Origin: Sesamum alatum | Lineage: Eukaryota; Streptophyta; Magnoliopsida; Lamiales; Pedaliaceae | Length of the DNA: 64,000 nt | Reading direction: 5' to 3' | NCBI GenBank assembly: GCA_034509735.1 | Contig: JACGWO010000004.1 | Coordinates: 14,427,395 to 14,491,394, forward strand | Part shown: positions 45,195 through 57,834 of the stretch, in pieces | How the letters are laid out: each line of letters starts with the position of its first letter | How positions within the stretch are numbered: the stretch's first letter is position 1 | The notes under the pieces: model-generated | The model's input: only the letters and a program-made list of their open reading frames with translations | Told to the model about the DNA's origin: nothing | Database searches by the model: none | Program-made: the position numbers and the translations under genes

Positions 45195-47420
45195 TGAAGG
45201 ACAAGCGGATCCGCCCGGGAGCGCGAGCGGAAGCGAGGAAGCGCGGGAATAGCGTATATTAAATCAAATCTAATTTAAAATACGAATCCCAAGGGGTGTA
45301 CCCTTGGGTGCTCAACCGGGCGTTCGATGTAGGATGTGTAAATATTAGAAACATATATTTAAACACATAGGGCATAGATGTATATTAAATCAATCAAAGT
45401 GTAATAAACCGTTACCTTTGATTATTTAGCGTATGCTCTCGGCTACTTGCGTTGTTCCTTCTCCGGAATGCTCACGAAATCCAAATATATGGATTCTCCA
45501 AAGGTGATCCACACCACATCGGAAGAAACACACGTTCTTCTTGCTAGAAAAGAACGAGTTTAAGAAGGAATCGGTTTAAGAGAAGAAGAACACTATGAAT
45601 TAGTGCTCTCTTAAACTTACTTTGTTCTTCTTCTTGATTCAAAATCAAGTGAAGAACACAAGTGTAAGAGAGGGAGAGAGGCCGAGAGTTTGAGAGAGAG
45701 GAGAGGATTTTTTGTCTTCTCTTTTTCCTAGAAAAAAGATGAATAATGAATCACATATGCTTGGTGTTGTATATTCTAATATATATACATAATTAATGTG
45801 ATTATTGGAATGTGTCTAGGTTCATCCAAGGATGTCTAGATTCATTCCAATCAATCACCATCAATTCTTCAATCAAGCCTACCAAAATTTATGGTATGAT
45901 CAAATCATACCAAAAGGGAAGAGCTTGATTGGAGTTGATTTGTCTCTTTCCAAAAGAGATAAGTCAACATACCACCTAGCATGAAACATGGCTGATTTTA
46001 CTTCCTCCAAGGGAGCATGTCGGCCATATTTAATTAAGGGAAGAAGTCCAACTTCTTCCTATTCCAAAATAGGAATTATTTCTCCTCTCGGGTATAATTT
46101 AACGGACCGGGTTTTATCGTAATCCAATTACGACGAACCCAACATTAAATCCAATTTAATGTCCATTTAAATTATTCCCGTTGATCTTTTAATCCAATTA
46201 AAAGATCCAACGTCTCAACTTTCCATATTTAATCGAAAATCCAATTTACCGATTAAACGAAAGCCCGATATAATATCGGCCCGTCTATCCAATAGACTTT
46301 CTCTTAAGTAATCCAATTACTTATTTTATCCTTCGAGATTGACTCCAAGTCGATCTCTCAACCTCCTTGGTGATTTGTGTGTGACCCTTTAGGTTCACCC
46401 TCAGCTAGACTTGGGCCCGTGTCCCACAAAGGTCCGTTACCATGGGTGGCCGTCTAGCAACGGTCCATGGCACTAGAGACTAGGTGAATTGGCGTGAACA
46501 TTTAGGCGCCGATTCTGTACGGGTACGATCCTTCCGTCTACCGTCTCCCGGCCTTAGTCTAGGGTATGGAATTGGGCGTCGGTTTCCATCCTTGACTAGA
46601 CATCTATGCTTAATACTCGAGACCACGTATGCTTCATTGCGTTGACACAGGAAACCATTCCCTGTTCGACCAACCACTGTGGCCACAGCTTCAAACAGCA
46701 TGAACGTGTCTCCAAGTGTATAGGAGATACCTCTGTCACATACTGACCGGGGACGGATCCTCTTCTTGGAATCCACCGTCCTCGCTACACATTCCGACTG
46801 CACTGGACAAGGCTTATGATAATCATCTTACAGAATGATTACCTCTCGCCAGATCCAAGATACAGTCGTCCTGTGCACGCGACTGCCATGATTCCTCAAG
46901 TTTGAGGATTACTCCCGTACTATCGGAACCGGGGAAAACCAATCATACCGACCAAGCCTCCTAGGCTTCCATATGATGATCCCCGCGAGTCAGTCCAGTC
47001 GGCTCGACCCCAGTCGACCAACCCATCAAGATCGTGTAGGCGTCCCACGCCTGTCGCCGATGAAACACGGCACTCATCCAATGAACACGACTCTTGACGC
47101 AAGTCTCAATAGGACTCTCGATGCCCTGTCTCGAGGTCCTCGACTTGGAACGTTTCAGACCCAACTCTTAATTAGTTGGTTTCATGACCACCATCCAATG
47201 CGTGGTCCAACTGCACGAGTTGTTATCCATGGTCTGTGGGCTTTGTTGCGATATAAGTTAAACACCGTTTTAACAAATGTAAGATGAGCGCAACAAAGAA
47301 GGTACCATTGGTGACGAACACTCATCTTATTCATCACATAATAATATTACATCTATATCAAGTTGTCGAATAGGTTATAAATTGCCAAACCTATTGGCTT
47401 TCTGGTCACCTATTCCAACA
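45195..47420 (-). mobile_element. Solo LTR, 2226 bp, family LTR-A
   Basis: On the + strand it starts TGAAGGACAAGCGG and ends CCTATTCCAACA, that is TGTTGGAATAGGTGACC on the - strand. A perfect 5-bp duplication AGGAT lies at 45190-45194 and 47421-47425. The LTR shares the CGCGAGCGGAAGCG, CACCCC..GGGCGTTCG and GTCTCGAGGTCCTCG motifs with the other LTR-A copies. A candidate promoter on the - strand is the TATATATATTA run near 45780-45793. It is about 250 bp longer than the copy at 2486. No internal coding sequence, hence a solo LTR. Confidence 0.92.
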
Positions 47421-47425
47421 AGGAT

Positions 47426-48590
47426 TAATTTTGATTCATTCCTCAAAATATATGGAGAGTAACATTAATGTTATATTTTGTCGACTTTTCTAGTGGAGTG
47501 CGAGTTAACTAGCAGAAGTACGGGTTGAAGCTAGCTTTCTTCGAGATTTTTTGAAGTTTCATTGAGTTCCAAGTTGGAAAGGATTATTATCTTTTTCGAT
47601 TTTCTGCTTTACATGCCTTTGTTAGAGGGATATCTTCTTTTTATTTTCTTTTTTGGTACAATTTATGGGTTTTCTAATACTGTATATTATCAATTATTTA
47701 ATTGGTGTCAAGTTACATAAATATTCTATTCATATCTTACGTGATATGCTATTCAAGTATAGAGGTAAATATTTGAGTTATTGTTGTAAAAATCCCTAAA
47801 TGCTTTAGATCTGGGTCACAAGTAGAAAATAGGAAAATCAGAACCATCAATGCACGACTTATAAGTTGCATTTGCTAAAGCTAACAAAAAAGAGATAGAC
47901 ATTGAATTCATAAGAGAGAGAAAAGGCAATCAATGCGTATTGGAGAGTGAGAAAATTATCTTACAAGAAAGCACCAATGGGCTATGCGTTATTAATAGTA
48001 TAGATATATAATTTTTATAATTTTGATATTGTAGGTAGAAATTAGTATTAAGTATACTAATTATTTACTATGTTTTCTATTTTGTTAAATCTTTAATTTA
48101 GATTTAGATATTTTCTTTCCTAGGAAAAAAATCCTATTTCAATTAGGCAATAAAAGTATAAGCGCATTTTACATTAAAAAGAGAATGTGTGATTTGAATA
48201 GTTGAGTTATTAAAGATAAATATGTTTTTAAATTTACAATTTAAAAAAAATGAGGTTTTCTAACCAATGGATATTCTCAAAAATACCAGAAAAATTATTT
48301 GATAAAATTATGTGACAATTAAAAAATAATAATTACTAAAAAAAGAAACTAAATGCTAAAATTCATACTTGATTATGCTCGAAGGTGAAAGTTGGGAGAA
48401 CTCACAAAATAAGAAAAGACCTTACTCACCAAAAATAACTAAAACTCATGTATATATCACATATGTATATTCATGAGCCAAAAAATAAAATAATTAACAT
48501 TAGATACTAAATTGTTAAAAGCTCATCATTGTATTTTTTTTTACATATATTTAAGATGATGAGGTAATAATTTTTCTGTTTCATAAGTGA
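47426..48590. other. AT-rich DNA, no gene recognised
   Basis: No coding or structural signature found. It may include the upstream part of the Helitron that follows, but I see no defined Helitron 5' end. Confidence 0.45.
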
Positions 48591-48594
48591 AAAA

Positions 48595-50540
48595 GTGAAT
48601 GACATTCAAGTTGGTTACAAGCTTGCTAGGTTGAAAAGAAAGAGAGAGTTATACGCGAAGCATCATCGGGGAGTTAATAAAAATTCAGTTGCACAAATTT
48701 TGGCACCCATTGATATGGAATATCAACAGTTATCAAAATTTCACAATAGACAATCCATCATTAATGAAGAATCCAATATTTATATGCCAACATCACGAGC
48801 TAGACATAGGCGAGGGTCTTTGACACATTCTATTAGGAGGCGTTCTAATCAAGGATCATCTTCCCATACCAGAAATAGTGGACGTGGTGAAAGAACTAAT
48901 GAGAATCCATTGGATCATTCTTAGGTGGCCCAAGATGGTATGCCCTTAGAGGAAAAATATTATAATATATTTGTATCTCCTCATCTTTGATTGCCTTTGC
49001 TTTTTTAACCTTTTATTTATTTTTTCTTATAGATATACACTCCTTTTTCAAATCAGTATGTGTGTATATATATATATATACTCTATATAGGACAAGAGAT
49101 CACGGGTCATAACGGTGCCAATAAACCAAAATTGGCAGTACTGTCTCCTCCATTGATCGTGAAATGGTAAATTATCTTATTCTAATGCGATAATACATTT
49201 GTATGTATTTGTATATATCTTTATTTCCATTTAATTTACCGTACTATTGAATTTTATAAAAGTTTATTATATCTAAAACGTAATAAATATACTCTTCTAC
49301 TGGTGGACATGTTTTATGGCCACACTCCAACATATGTAGTTTATTCATTTTCTAACCAGACATTATATATATTTATTAAAACATCAAATAAATCAATATA
49401 AACATTTAATTTAACTACTATAACTTGCATGTGATAATGCAATTTTTGACAATCCATCAACCTCGATAGATTTACCCCCTGCTCATATCGAAACAGTAAG
49501 TATATGAAATTAATATTTTCGATAATATTTCTCAGTTTGCGACTTATAATGGCAACATGCAATTTATTCATTTTTTAAAAACTTATGCACATTTTAAAAA
49601 ATGAGATTAATTGATATAAATCTTAATCAAATATAATAATTTGTAGGTGATAATGGTGGCAATCAACCAACCTTGATAAATCTGCCCCATGCTCACATTG
49701 TCAATGGTTAGTATTTCTTTTGATATTTATTATATTTTTTCATTCAAATATGTATAATTAATGTATATGGATTTGATGGATATAATTACTAATATAACAT
49801 AAAAATATGATTATACATGCTTTCAATGTGCTAATAGGCAGGGAAAGAATCTATTAACAATGATGGAGCCTAGCTTACAACTCCAACAATACTCAATTCC
49901 TATTGTGCAGAGATTACATAAATAGCTTTTACTGGATTTTCATTAGTAATAATCTATTCATTTGTTCATTTTACTTTATTTATTTGATATATAAAGAACA
50001 ATCTTGGGGCATTCAGAAATGTGGTGCAAGAAAATCATAGTGACACGAGAAGAGAGTCACATACCTTTGTTCATGGTAAGTTATGTAAATAAAAGAAAAT
50101 TATTGTTATATTATCATTATAATAATATCTTACCAAGTTTAGGTGGTTACAAAAAAGAAATAATTGCAGAGAGGGTTCATCTTACTCCGATAAACTACAA
50201 TCCTCAAGCTGGACCAGTTCGATCAATCCATGAGCATGGAAGTACAAGTGGAATTCATGACGTGTATATGGGCCAAATAACATATCCTACCATTTTACAA
50301 GGCAATTCTAATATGAATTTCTATTGCATATAATTTATTTAATTCAATCTCTACTGCTTAACATATAATAGCGAAAGACTTGATATATGTACTTAATGTA
50401 ACATATGTAGAAGAACATAGACAAGATACTATTGATTTAGATGATGAAGTATTAGTACCAAGCAACATCCCTGTGGAAAATAACAATGCACGTGATGATA
50501 ATCTCACTTCTTCACATGCTATCTTGGTGCAAGGTAACAA
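48595..50540 (+). pseudogene. Possible upstream exons of the degenerate Helitron
   Basis: An open frame at 48595-48924 encodes a basic, Ser/Arg-rich segment (LARLKRKRELYAKHHRGVNK near its start), like the poorly conserved N-terminus of plant Helitron proteins. Smaller coding-like pieces lie at 50150-50330 (HLTPINYNPQAGPVRSIHEH) and 50400-50540 (acidic). They are separated by AT-rich intron-like DNA. Orientation and spacing fit the clear Helitron piece downstream, but no domain is recognisable. Confidence 0.3.
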
Positions 50541-51299
50541 TAAATTTGTTTTTTCATCTTATTCTTTTATTATTTTGTATCTTACATGATTACTGAATGT
50601 TAATTATTTAGATATAATCTGTAGTATTGACACAATAAATATCATGTTTGATAAGTAATTGCTTATTATTTCTTTTCTCCTTTGGTTTAATAGAAACTAA
50701 AATATAACCATATATTTTAAATACAATTACATAAAGCATATAAATTGCTACCTCATTTAAACTAATCTCTTTCAGTAGGAATATTATTTCAATTTAACAA
50801 TAATGTTTAGTTAGTCCGATAACTTTTAAGAATAACAAAACAAACATGAATTCATAATGTTTCATCGCAACAATATGTTGACCTAATTCTTTGGCTTCTT
50901 ATATTTGCACTAATAGAAGAAAAATACATAATTGATAAAAGAAAGGGATTTACCCTATCGGGGATACAATACCACAAGAACATTTTTGTTGTATATTCAA
51001 TATACTTATAGTAGTGAACCAACGATATGAATATTTTAGTCTATCGTAAACCTCTATGTATTCCCATAACAACTAAATTAGATAGTTCGGATGAATGAAA
51101 ATCAATATTTCTGACAAAAAAAAAGAGTCTTTTATGAAAGTTTTAACTTCTACAAATTTTAAAATAAATAATATATATATATATATATATCTAAATGTGA
51201 TTCTAATATATCTCTAATTAGAATATAATAAAATACATTTTATCATCCGATTTATTTATTATTAATATATGAAAGTGAAAAATAATAGATTAATCAACA

Positions 51300-52225
51300 A
51301 TATCACAAGCTGCAACTGGTTGGGTATCTACAAGATCCACATTTGATGAGAGAAATGTCGTTTATCAATTTTGTAGTGTCATTATTTGGTTAGAAGAGAA
51401 AGTTAAACGTAGCTCAAATATTAATCCTAAGTTTGGGCTATGTTGTCAAAGTGGAAAAGTAGTTTTCCCGTTGTTGCCACATTCTCTTGAGTATCTTGAG
51501 GGATTACTGAAGGATAGTTTGTTTAGAGACGACATAAGATCCTTTAATTCTATGTTTTGTTTCAAATTAATGGGTGGGAAGGTTGATACCTCTGTTCAAG
51601 ATGGTAGAGGACCACCATGCCTTAAGATATCTGGTGAAAATTATCATCTGATTTGATCTTTACTTCCACCACCTAGTCGTATGAACAACTTTGTTTAATT
51701 GTATATTGGCGATGCATAAAATGAAGTTCGCAATTGGTTGAGAATCTTATGAGATGGTAACTCGGTAAAGTTCTCACTTCTATTGTTGAGGGTTTGCAAA
51801 TTATGTTGGATAGTATGAATCCTTATGTTCAAGTATTTCGTAATGCAAAAGATGCTTAGCAACACGATAGTGGTTTGAATTTGTATATACGTATCTTGCA
51901 TTTAAGGAGCAATATGCAATACATTCAACCAACCATTAATGAGATTGTTGCGTTAATTGTTGGAAATGGTACTAATGTTGCTAGATGTCATGATATTATT
52001 GTCTGCAAAATTGATGGATACTTGAAACGAATTAGTGAAACACATCCGTCATACACACCACTTCAATATCCATTACTCTTTTCATATGGAACCGATGGGT
52101 GGAGAATTGGTATACCCTACTGTAGACAAATAAATTTTGCGCCCAATCAAATGACGACAAGTGGAAAATATATATTATTTATCAATTATATTCTATTTTT
52201 CTATTTATATTTTGGAATTTACTAA
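51300..52225 (+). pseudogene. Helitron Rep/helicase N-terminal region remnant
   Basis: Matches the segment before the helicase-like (Rep) domain of plant Helitron proteins. Pieces are IIWLEEKVKRSS...PKFGLCCQSGKVVFPLLP near 51385-51475, FNSMFCFKLMGGKVDTS with GRGPPCLKISGENYHLI (51547-51653), and later VALIVGNG..., ISETHPSYTPLQYPLLFSYG and DGWRIGIPYC (51950-52120). In the family this block leads into the HUH endonuclease and helicase, which are missing: similarity stops near 52180. In-frame stops at 51654, 51696 and after make it non-functional. The Tat LTR starts about 100 bp beyond, probably explaining the loss of the rest. Confidence 0.85.
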
Positions 52226-52300
52226 ATTAATTCTAAATATAAATAGTTAAATTAATTGATATTTTAATATATAGTCGTCATCAAATCAACGGTCAACACG

Positions 52301-53047
52301 TGTCAAATTGAGGTGTTCCGGCCAATCAAATCAAGACAAATATTTCTATATTATCTCTTTGAAAAAAATACAAAATTAAAGAGATAATATTGATATTGAC
52401 CAATCATGTCTTCCCAAATATTTAATGTATTTATCTCTTCAAATTAAAATAAAGGGATAATACAAAATAAGTGTTCAAGTTCACCACAACTCTACCTCTT
52501 TGACAACTATATAAAGGGGTCATGGGAACTCATTCAAAACACACACACATACAAGCAAGAGAGCATTCAAGAAGTCTTAAAATCCTCTCAAGCAAATCAA
52601 GGAAGACCCACGGCGTTCTAGGCAAGATTCAAGGCGTTCGTCGCGGAAATCGTCCAAAGTCAGCGTTTGATTCGACAAGAAGTCTGAAGACCGGCGAATT
52701 AACGTTATCAAGACAGAAGTCCACCTTGGCGGAAGATCAAAGTCTCAAATCCACCAAGAACATCCCAAATTCAAGTCAAATATCGTCAAGTTTATAGCGT
52801 TTGATCCGGGAACAAGTCAACGACCCCCGAATTAACGTTATTCAAAGTCAAAGTCAACGTCAAAAGAGATCAAACGTCACAGTTTCACCTCCGAAGTTGC
52901 CGAAGTCAAAGATCACGTTCTTGAAGAGAAGAATCAGAGGTTTTCAAGTAGAGATTTCGCACCCACAAAATACTCAATTCAATTCAAGAATTCATTTGTA
53001 ATATTTTCTTGTTTTGTTAAATTCAGGAACACGAAAATTTGTTTACA
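52301..53047 (+). mobile_element. 5' LTR of the Tat element
   Basis: The proposed ends are TGTCAAATTG and GTTTACA (TGT...ACA). The right end is supported by the primer-binding site 5 bp further on. It contains a TATA box and a 135-bp-spaced duplication: AGCGTTTGAT and CGAATTAACGTTAT occur at 52662/52697 and again at 52797/52829. The left end rests on the TG and on similarity to the opposite end, because the 3' LTR is outside the window. Confidence 0.65.
52508..52515 (+). promoter_or_regulatory. TATA box in the Tat 5' LTR
   Basis: TATATAAA in the context AACTATATAAAGGGGTC; transcription would start near 52540, in the CA-rich stretch ACACACACACATAC. Confidence 0.7.
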
Positions 53048-53051
53048 AATT

Positions 53052-53070
53052 TTGGCACGCCCAGTGGGAC
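53052..53070 (+). other. Primer-binding site of the Tat element
   Basis: TTGGCACGCCCAGTGGGAC lies 5 bp after the LTR end. This TTTGGCACGCCCAGTGGGA-type site is typical of plant Tat elements, where a host tRNA 3' end primes minus-strand synthesis. Confidence 0.75.
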
Positions 53071-53117
53071 CGCTCTACCTCTCATCTCTTCCCTTCAACA
53101 AAGTCTGAAGTATTTCA

Positions 53118-54751
53118 ATGGACGCTCAAGGAAAAGCCATGAAGACGGTGAATTCCAAACTCGCCACATCAAAGTCTTCGAGTTCAAGCAGCAAGAGTCT
53201 CGGTGTTACTACGAGGAGCATGTCGAAGAAACTTAAGGAATCTTCCCAGATGACTCCTCCAATTGAATCCACTCAGAAGGACATATTTGTGCCTAACCAC
53301 GCAAGCGAAGACGACGAAGACAAATCTCCTCCGTCCTCTCCTCGCTCCGAGTCCAGCTACTCCTTTGCAACGAATGTGGCCCCAGTTATGGTGACGAATG
53401 CCACAACCTTAGAAGATCAATTGCAAATCTGACAAGAGCTGTCGAGGGACTCGCCAAGCATGTCCAAGAGCAAGATGCCCAAATCGCCAGATTAATCAAC
53501 AAGCCGGACAATGTTGAGACAAGCCATACTCGGGAAAAGCAAGTCGAGGCTCACGATGAAGTAGAGATATCCACAAAGGAGAACTACGCCAAGAAAGATG
53601 AACCCGCAAAGGGGCTTCAAGTCTCATCCAATGGATTGATCCCTGTGGACCAATTGAAAGAATTCATCGAAGGGACCATTAGGAGCAAGATTGAGGGAAG
53701 CTCAAGGTCATCCTTTACTTACTCCAAGCCCTACACTCCAAGAATTGACAGCTTAAAGATGCCGATGGGCTACCAACCGCCGAAGTTCCAACAATTTGAC
53801 GGCAAAGGCAATCCTAAGCAGCACGTCGCTCACTTCGTTGAAACGGGCAACAATGCCGGAACATATGGCGATCATCTAGTCAAATAGTTCGTCCGATCAC
53901 TGAAAGGCAACGCATTTGATTGGTATACTGATTTGAAAGCCGGTTCAATTGATGGATGGGACCAACTAGAGCAAGAATTCCTGAATCGCTTCTGTAGCAC
54001 TCGGCGCACTGTCAGCATGATTGAGCTTACAAATTCCCGCCAATGGAAGGATGAGCCAGTCATCGATTATATCAATAGGTGGAGGAATCTGAGCCTCAAC
54101 TGCAAAGACCGATTATCTGAAGCTTTCGCCATCGAGATGTGTATTTAAGGGATGCATTAGGGTCTTCGGTATATTCTTCAAGGAATCCTACCCAGATCAT
54201 TCGAAGATTTGGCCACTCGAGCACATGACATGGAGTTAAGTATGGCAGCAAGTGGAGTAGAAGGACCACCTGTCCAAGAGCCCCGCAGAACCAAGGAAAG
54301 GCAAGAAATCAAGAAAGGGGGCAAACACTTTTCAAAACCTCCAAGCAAGGAATCGATGGCAGTGAATGTAGCGCCACTCAAGCTTAGGAGCGCAGCAAAA
54401 GACAACATTACCCCGAAGCAAAATGCTCCTTATGAAAGACTGCAAAGAAAGCTAACTTTGAAGGAAATGCAAGCAAAACAATATCCTTTCCTTGATTCCG
54501 ATGTCCCCAGAATATTTGATGACTTGTTGGAGGCCAATCTCATCGAACTACCTGAAGCGAAACGACCTGAAGAAGCTGAACGAATAGATGACCCAAAATA
54601 TTGCAAGTACCACCATTTAGTCGGGCATTCGATACAAGATTGTTTCGTGTTCAAAGACAAGGTTATGCAATTAGCTCGCCAAGGCAAGATCTCTCTTGAG
54701 GAAGATACTGCAAGCAGCAAACACGACCTCGGTCAAATGTGGGTCTTTTGA
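53118..54751 (+). pseudogene. gag: Tat element gag (broken)
   Basis: Starts MDAQGKAMKTVNSK; a Ser-rich basic N-terminus is followed by an acidic stretch. A frame change near 53425 leads to a coiled stretch (TRAVEGLAKHVQEQDAQIAR). The retrotransposon gag core then runs about 53740-54150: GYQPPKFQQFDGKGNPKQHV, AFDWYTDLKAGSIDGWDQLE, FLNRFCSTRR. Stops at 53885, 54146 and 54158 interrupt it in the same frame. The C-terminal part (54209-54751) ends with a knuckle-like CKYHHLVGHSIQDCFVFKDK near 54602. About three nonsense changes and one shift separate it from a working frame. Confidence 0.85.
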
Positions 54752-54792
54752 CAATGAAGCCTCCCACAATACCACACACGAGAATGCTACTG

Positions 54793-55330
54793 CGATCAAA
54801 GAGGACACTCTGTCTGAAAAAGAAGATTCCTCTGATAGTGACGAATGCATGTCCACCATTACCTTCACTGACGAAGATTTGCTTCTTGGGTCAAAGCCTC
54901 ATAACCGCCCCTTGTTCGTCGCTGGATATGCACGTGAACAAAAGGTGAACAGAATATTGATCGATGGAGGCTCTGCAGTCAATATCTTACCCTACGAACC
55001 TTGAGAGACTTGGGGATCCCGATGGACGAACTCGCAAACAGCCGCCTCATGATTCAAGGCTTCAATCAAGGAGGACAAAGGGCTGTCGGCATTATCAGGA
55101 TAGAATTGTTGATGGACGATATGGCGTCAACCGCGCTATTCCATGTTGTAGACGCCAAGACTTCTTACAACATGCTTCTTGGCCGCCCTTGGTTGCATGA
55201 AAATTCTGTGGTCCCCTCAACATGGCATCAATGCTTCAAATACTGCCGCAATGGTATAGTGAAAAGGGTACTCGGTGATACCAAGCCTTTTACCGAAGCT
55301 GAGTCGCACTTCGCCGACGCCAAGTACTAA
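54793..55330 (+). pseudogene. Tat element aspartic protease region
   Basis: The retroviral-type protease active site reads [13 protein letters not shown] near 54957, with Gly-Gly after the catalytic Asp as is usual for this lineage. The fold continues with [20 protein letters not shown] and [20 protein letters not shown] (about 55020-55200). A frame change near 54995 divides it, and a stop follows at 55328. It processes the polyprotein in active relatives. Confidence 0.85.
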
Positions 55331-55399
55331 GTTGAAACTGCCAAAAGAGGAAAAGAGATTTCATCCTCTGAGAAACCAAGGTCACATGATGATGGGAGC

Positions 55400-57800
55400 A
55401 TGAGGAGGAATAAGCAGCCCGTTGTCGAGGCCGGATTTTCAAAGAGTCTGACTTTACCATTGACTCAAGTCAATGCGAAGCAACCATCGAAACCGCCACT
55501 TGAAGGATTTGTGTCCTCAACCCAAAAGGAAGAAGAGGGACATGAAATGTTGGCCATAGACGGAGAAGGGTATGATCCTACAGCCTTCAAATTGCTTGTT
55601 AAAGCCGGGTATAATCCACAAGAAAGGTTAGCCCTTGGAAAACTTCCTCCCGAAGCCACCGGCAAGAAGCTCCATGGACTCAACACCACCCAAGTGATGT
55701 TAAAAGAAAAAGGGCACGCAGTTCCAGATTCACGTGTGAGTCTTGGCTTTATCCCTCCTAAGCCTATCCGCATAACCATAAAAAGGGCCAGCAGCAACCA
55801 TGTCAGTGAAAGCCTCTCTTCAACAGAAGATAATCAAAGGAAAGAAAATCCACGGGAGTCTGTCTTTAATAGACTCGACCCACGTAAAAGACTGGTGCAC
55901 AAAAGGACCAATAATCAATCTGTCTTTGATAGACTTGGTCCATAGAAAAGAATGATGAACCAAAAGAGAGCCATGTCCAAGGTGGCTGCACAATCAAAGG
56001 AAAACATCACATCCTCACATAAACTTAGAAGTTTGGTTCCTTCCAGAATGAAACGCCAGACAACTCTAGACATATCATGTGACAGAGTCTTGAAAGTTAA
56101 AACAAGGACAATGGTCTTCACACAAGTTCAACTTGATGACGAGGATGACAGAGAAAGCGTTGCATCATCCAATTATATTGACGACAGTGCTGAAGAAGAT
56201 TACGCTCTAGCCCATCACATCACCTTAATCGAAAATGAAGAGGTTGAAGAAGAAGATGCTGAAGACGCTCCTCTAGAACTTGAGGAAGGCATCAAAGCCA
56301 CCGTTGACGAGTTGAAAGAAGTCAATCTAGGTGACGCCGAAGATCCCAGGCCAATTTACACAAGTGCTTCTCTAACCCCGGAAGAAGATAAGGCTTATGT
56401 CGCACTACTCCATGAGTACAAAGACGTATTTGCATGGTCCTACAAAGAAATGCCCGGGCTAGATCCAAAAGTAGTTGTGCACCACTTATCCGTAAAGAAG
56501 GGGGCTCGTCCTGTCAAACAAGCTCAACGTAGGTTTCGACCTGAGCTAATCCCATTGATTGAATGTGAGGTAAACAAACTTATTGAAGTTGGTTTTATTC
56601 GAGAAGTCAAGTATCCTACGTGGATCTCTAGCATCGTGCCCGTGAGGAAGAAGAATGAGCAGATACGAGTATGTGTTGACTTCAGGGACTTGAATAACGC
56701 ATGTCCCAAGGACGACTTCCCATTACCTATCGCCGAGTTAATGATAGACGCCACTACGGGTCATGAAGCCCTATCTTTCATGGATGGATTGTCCGGATAT
56801 AACCAAATACGTATGGCACCAGCGGACGAGGAATTGACCGCATTTCGCACTCCTAAAGGTATATATTGCTACAAAGTCATGCCTTTCGGATTAAAGAACG
56901 TCGGCGCCACATATCAAAGGGCGATGCAAAAGATCTTCGACGACATGCTCCACAAGAATGTAGAATGCTACGTTGATGACTTAGTCGTGAAGTCAAAGAA
57001 ACGAGAGGATCATCTCCATGACTTGAGAAAGGTTTTTTGAACGTTTGAGAAGATACCAACTAAAGATGAACCCCTCCAAGTGTGCATTCGGAGTTACATC
57101 CGAAAAATTCCTTGGGTTCATCATTCGTCAACGGGGTATAGAGATTGAGCAAGCCAAGATTGATGCCATTTTGAGAATGCCAGAACCTAGGAATGTCCAT
57201 GAGCTCAAGAGTTTGCAAGGAAAGCTCGCGTATCTTTGGAGATTCATTTCCAATCTAGCAGGCCGTTGTCAACCATTTAGTCGCCTAATGAAGAAGGATG
57301 TGCCGTTTGAATGGGATGAGACTTGTGATAAAGCGTTCAGAAGCATAAAATCCTACTTGATGAAGCCTCCGGTGTTGGTTGCACCCGTCCCCGGACGCCC
57401 CTTAATTCTGTACGTTGCTGCTCAAGAGCGCTCCGTGGGAATCTTACTTGCCCAGAAGAATGATGAGGGGAAAGAGAATGCTTTATACTATTTAAGCAGA
57501 ACGATGACACCAAAAGAGTTGAATTATTCACCCATCGAAAAGCTATGTTTGGCGCTCATCTTCGCAATCCAAAAGTTGAAGCATTACTTTCAGTCACACA
57601 GCGTCCATCTAGTCTCAAAAGCAAATCCCCTGAAATATGTCATGGCAAAGCCAGTACTGTCTGATAGACTCGCAAGATGGTATCTTCAGCTGCAACAATT
57701 CGAGATCACATACGTTCCTCAAAAGGCTGTGAAGGGACAAGTTTTAGCAGACTTTCTAGCCGATCACCCCATGCCTGCCGAGTGGGAATTGTCTGATGAA
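55400..57800 (+). pseudogene. pol: Tat element linker, reverse transcriptase and first RNase H
   Basis: 55400-55945 is a linker with the FKLLVKAGYNPQERLALGKL segment typical of Tat pol before RT. Reverse transcriptase spans about 56390-57040, with WISSIVPVRKKNEQIRVCVDFRDLN and ECYVDDLVVKSKK (the YVDD catalytic site near 56970). A frame shift at about 57038 moves the rest of RT to the next frame: KCAFGVTSEKFLGFIIRQRG, then the connection domain. RNase H runs from about 57395 (ILYVAAQERSVGILLAQ, where the first acidic residue appears replaced) to LADFLADHP near 57765. An in-frame stop at 55943 precedes RT. Confidence 0.9.
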
Positions 57801-57834
57801 TTACCGGACGAGGATGTCCTTCTGATTGAAGTTA

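Noticed and set aside
54178..57531. Minus-strand ORFs within Tat gag-pol
   Set aside because: Shadows of the sense gag, protease and RT frames, each of which has diagnostic motifs.
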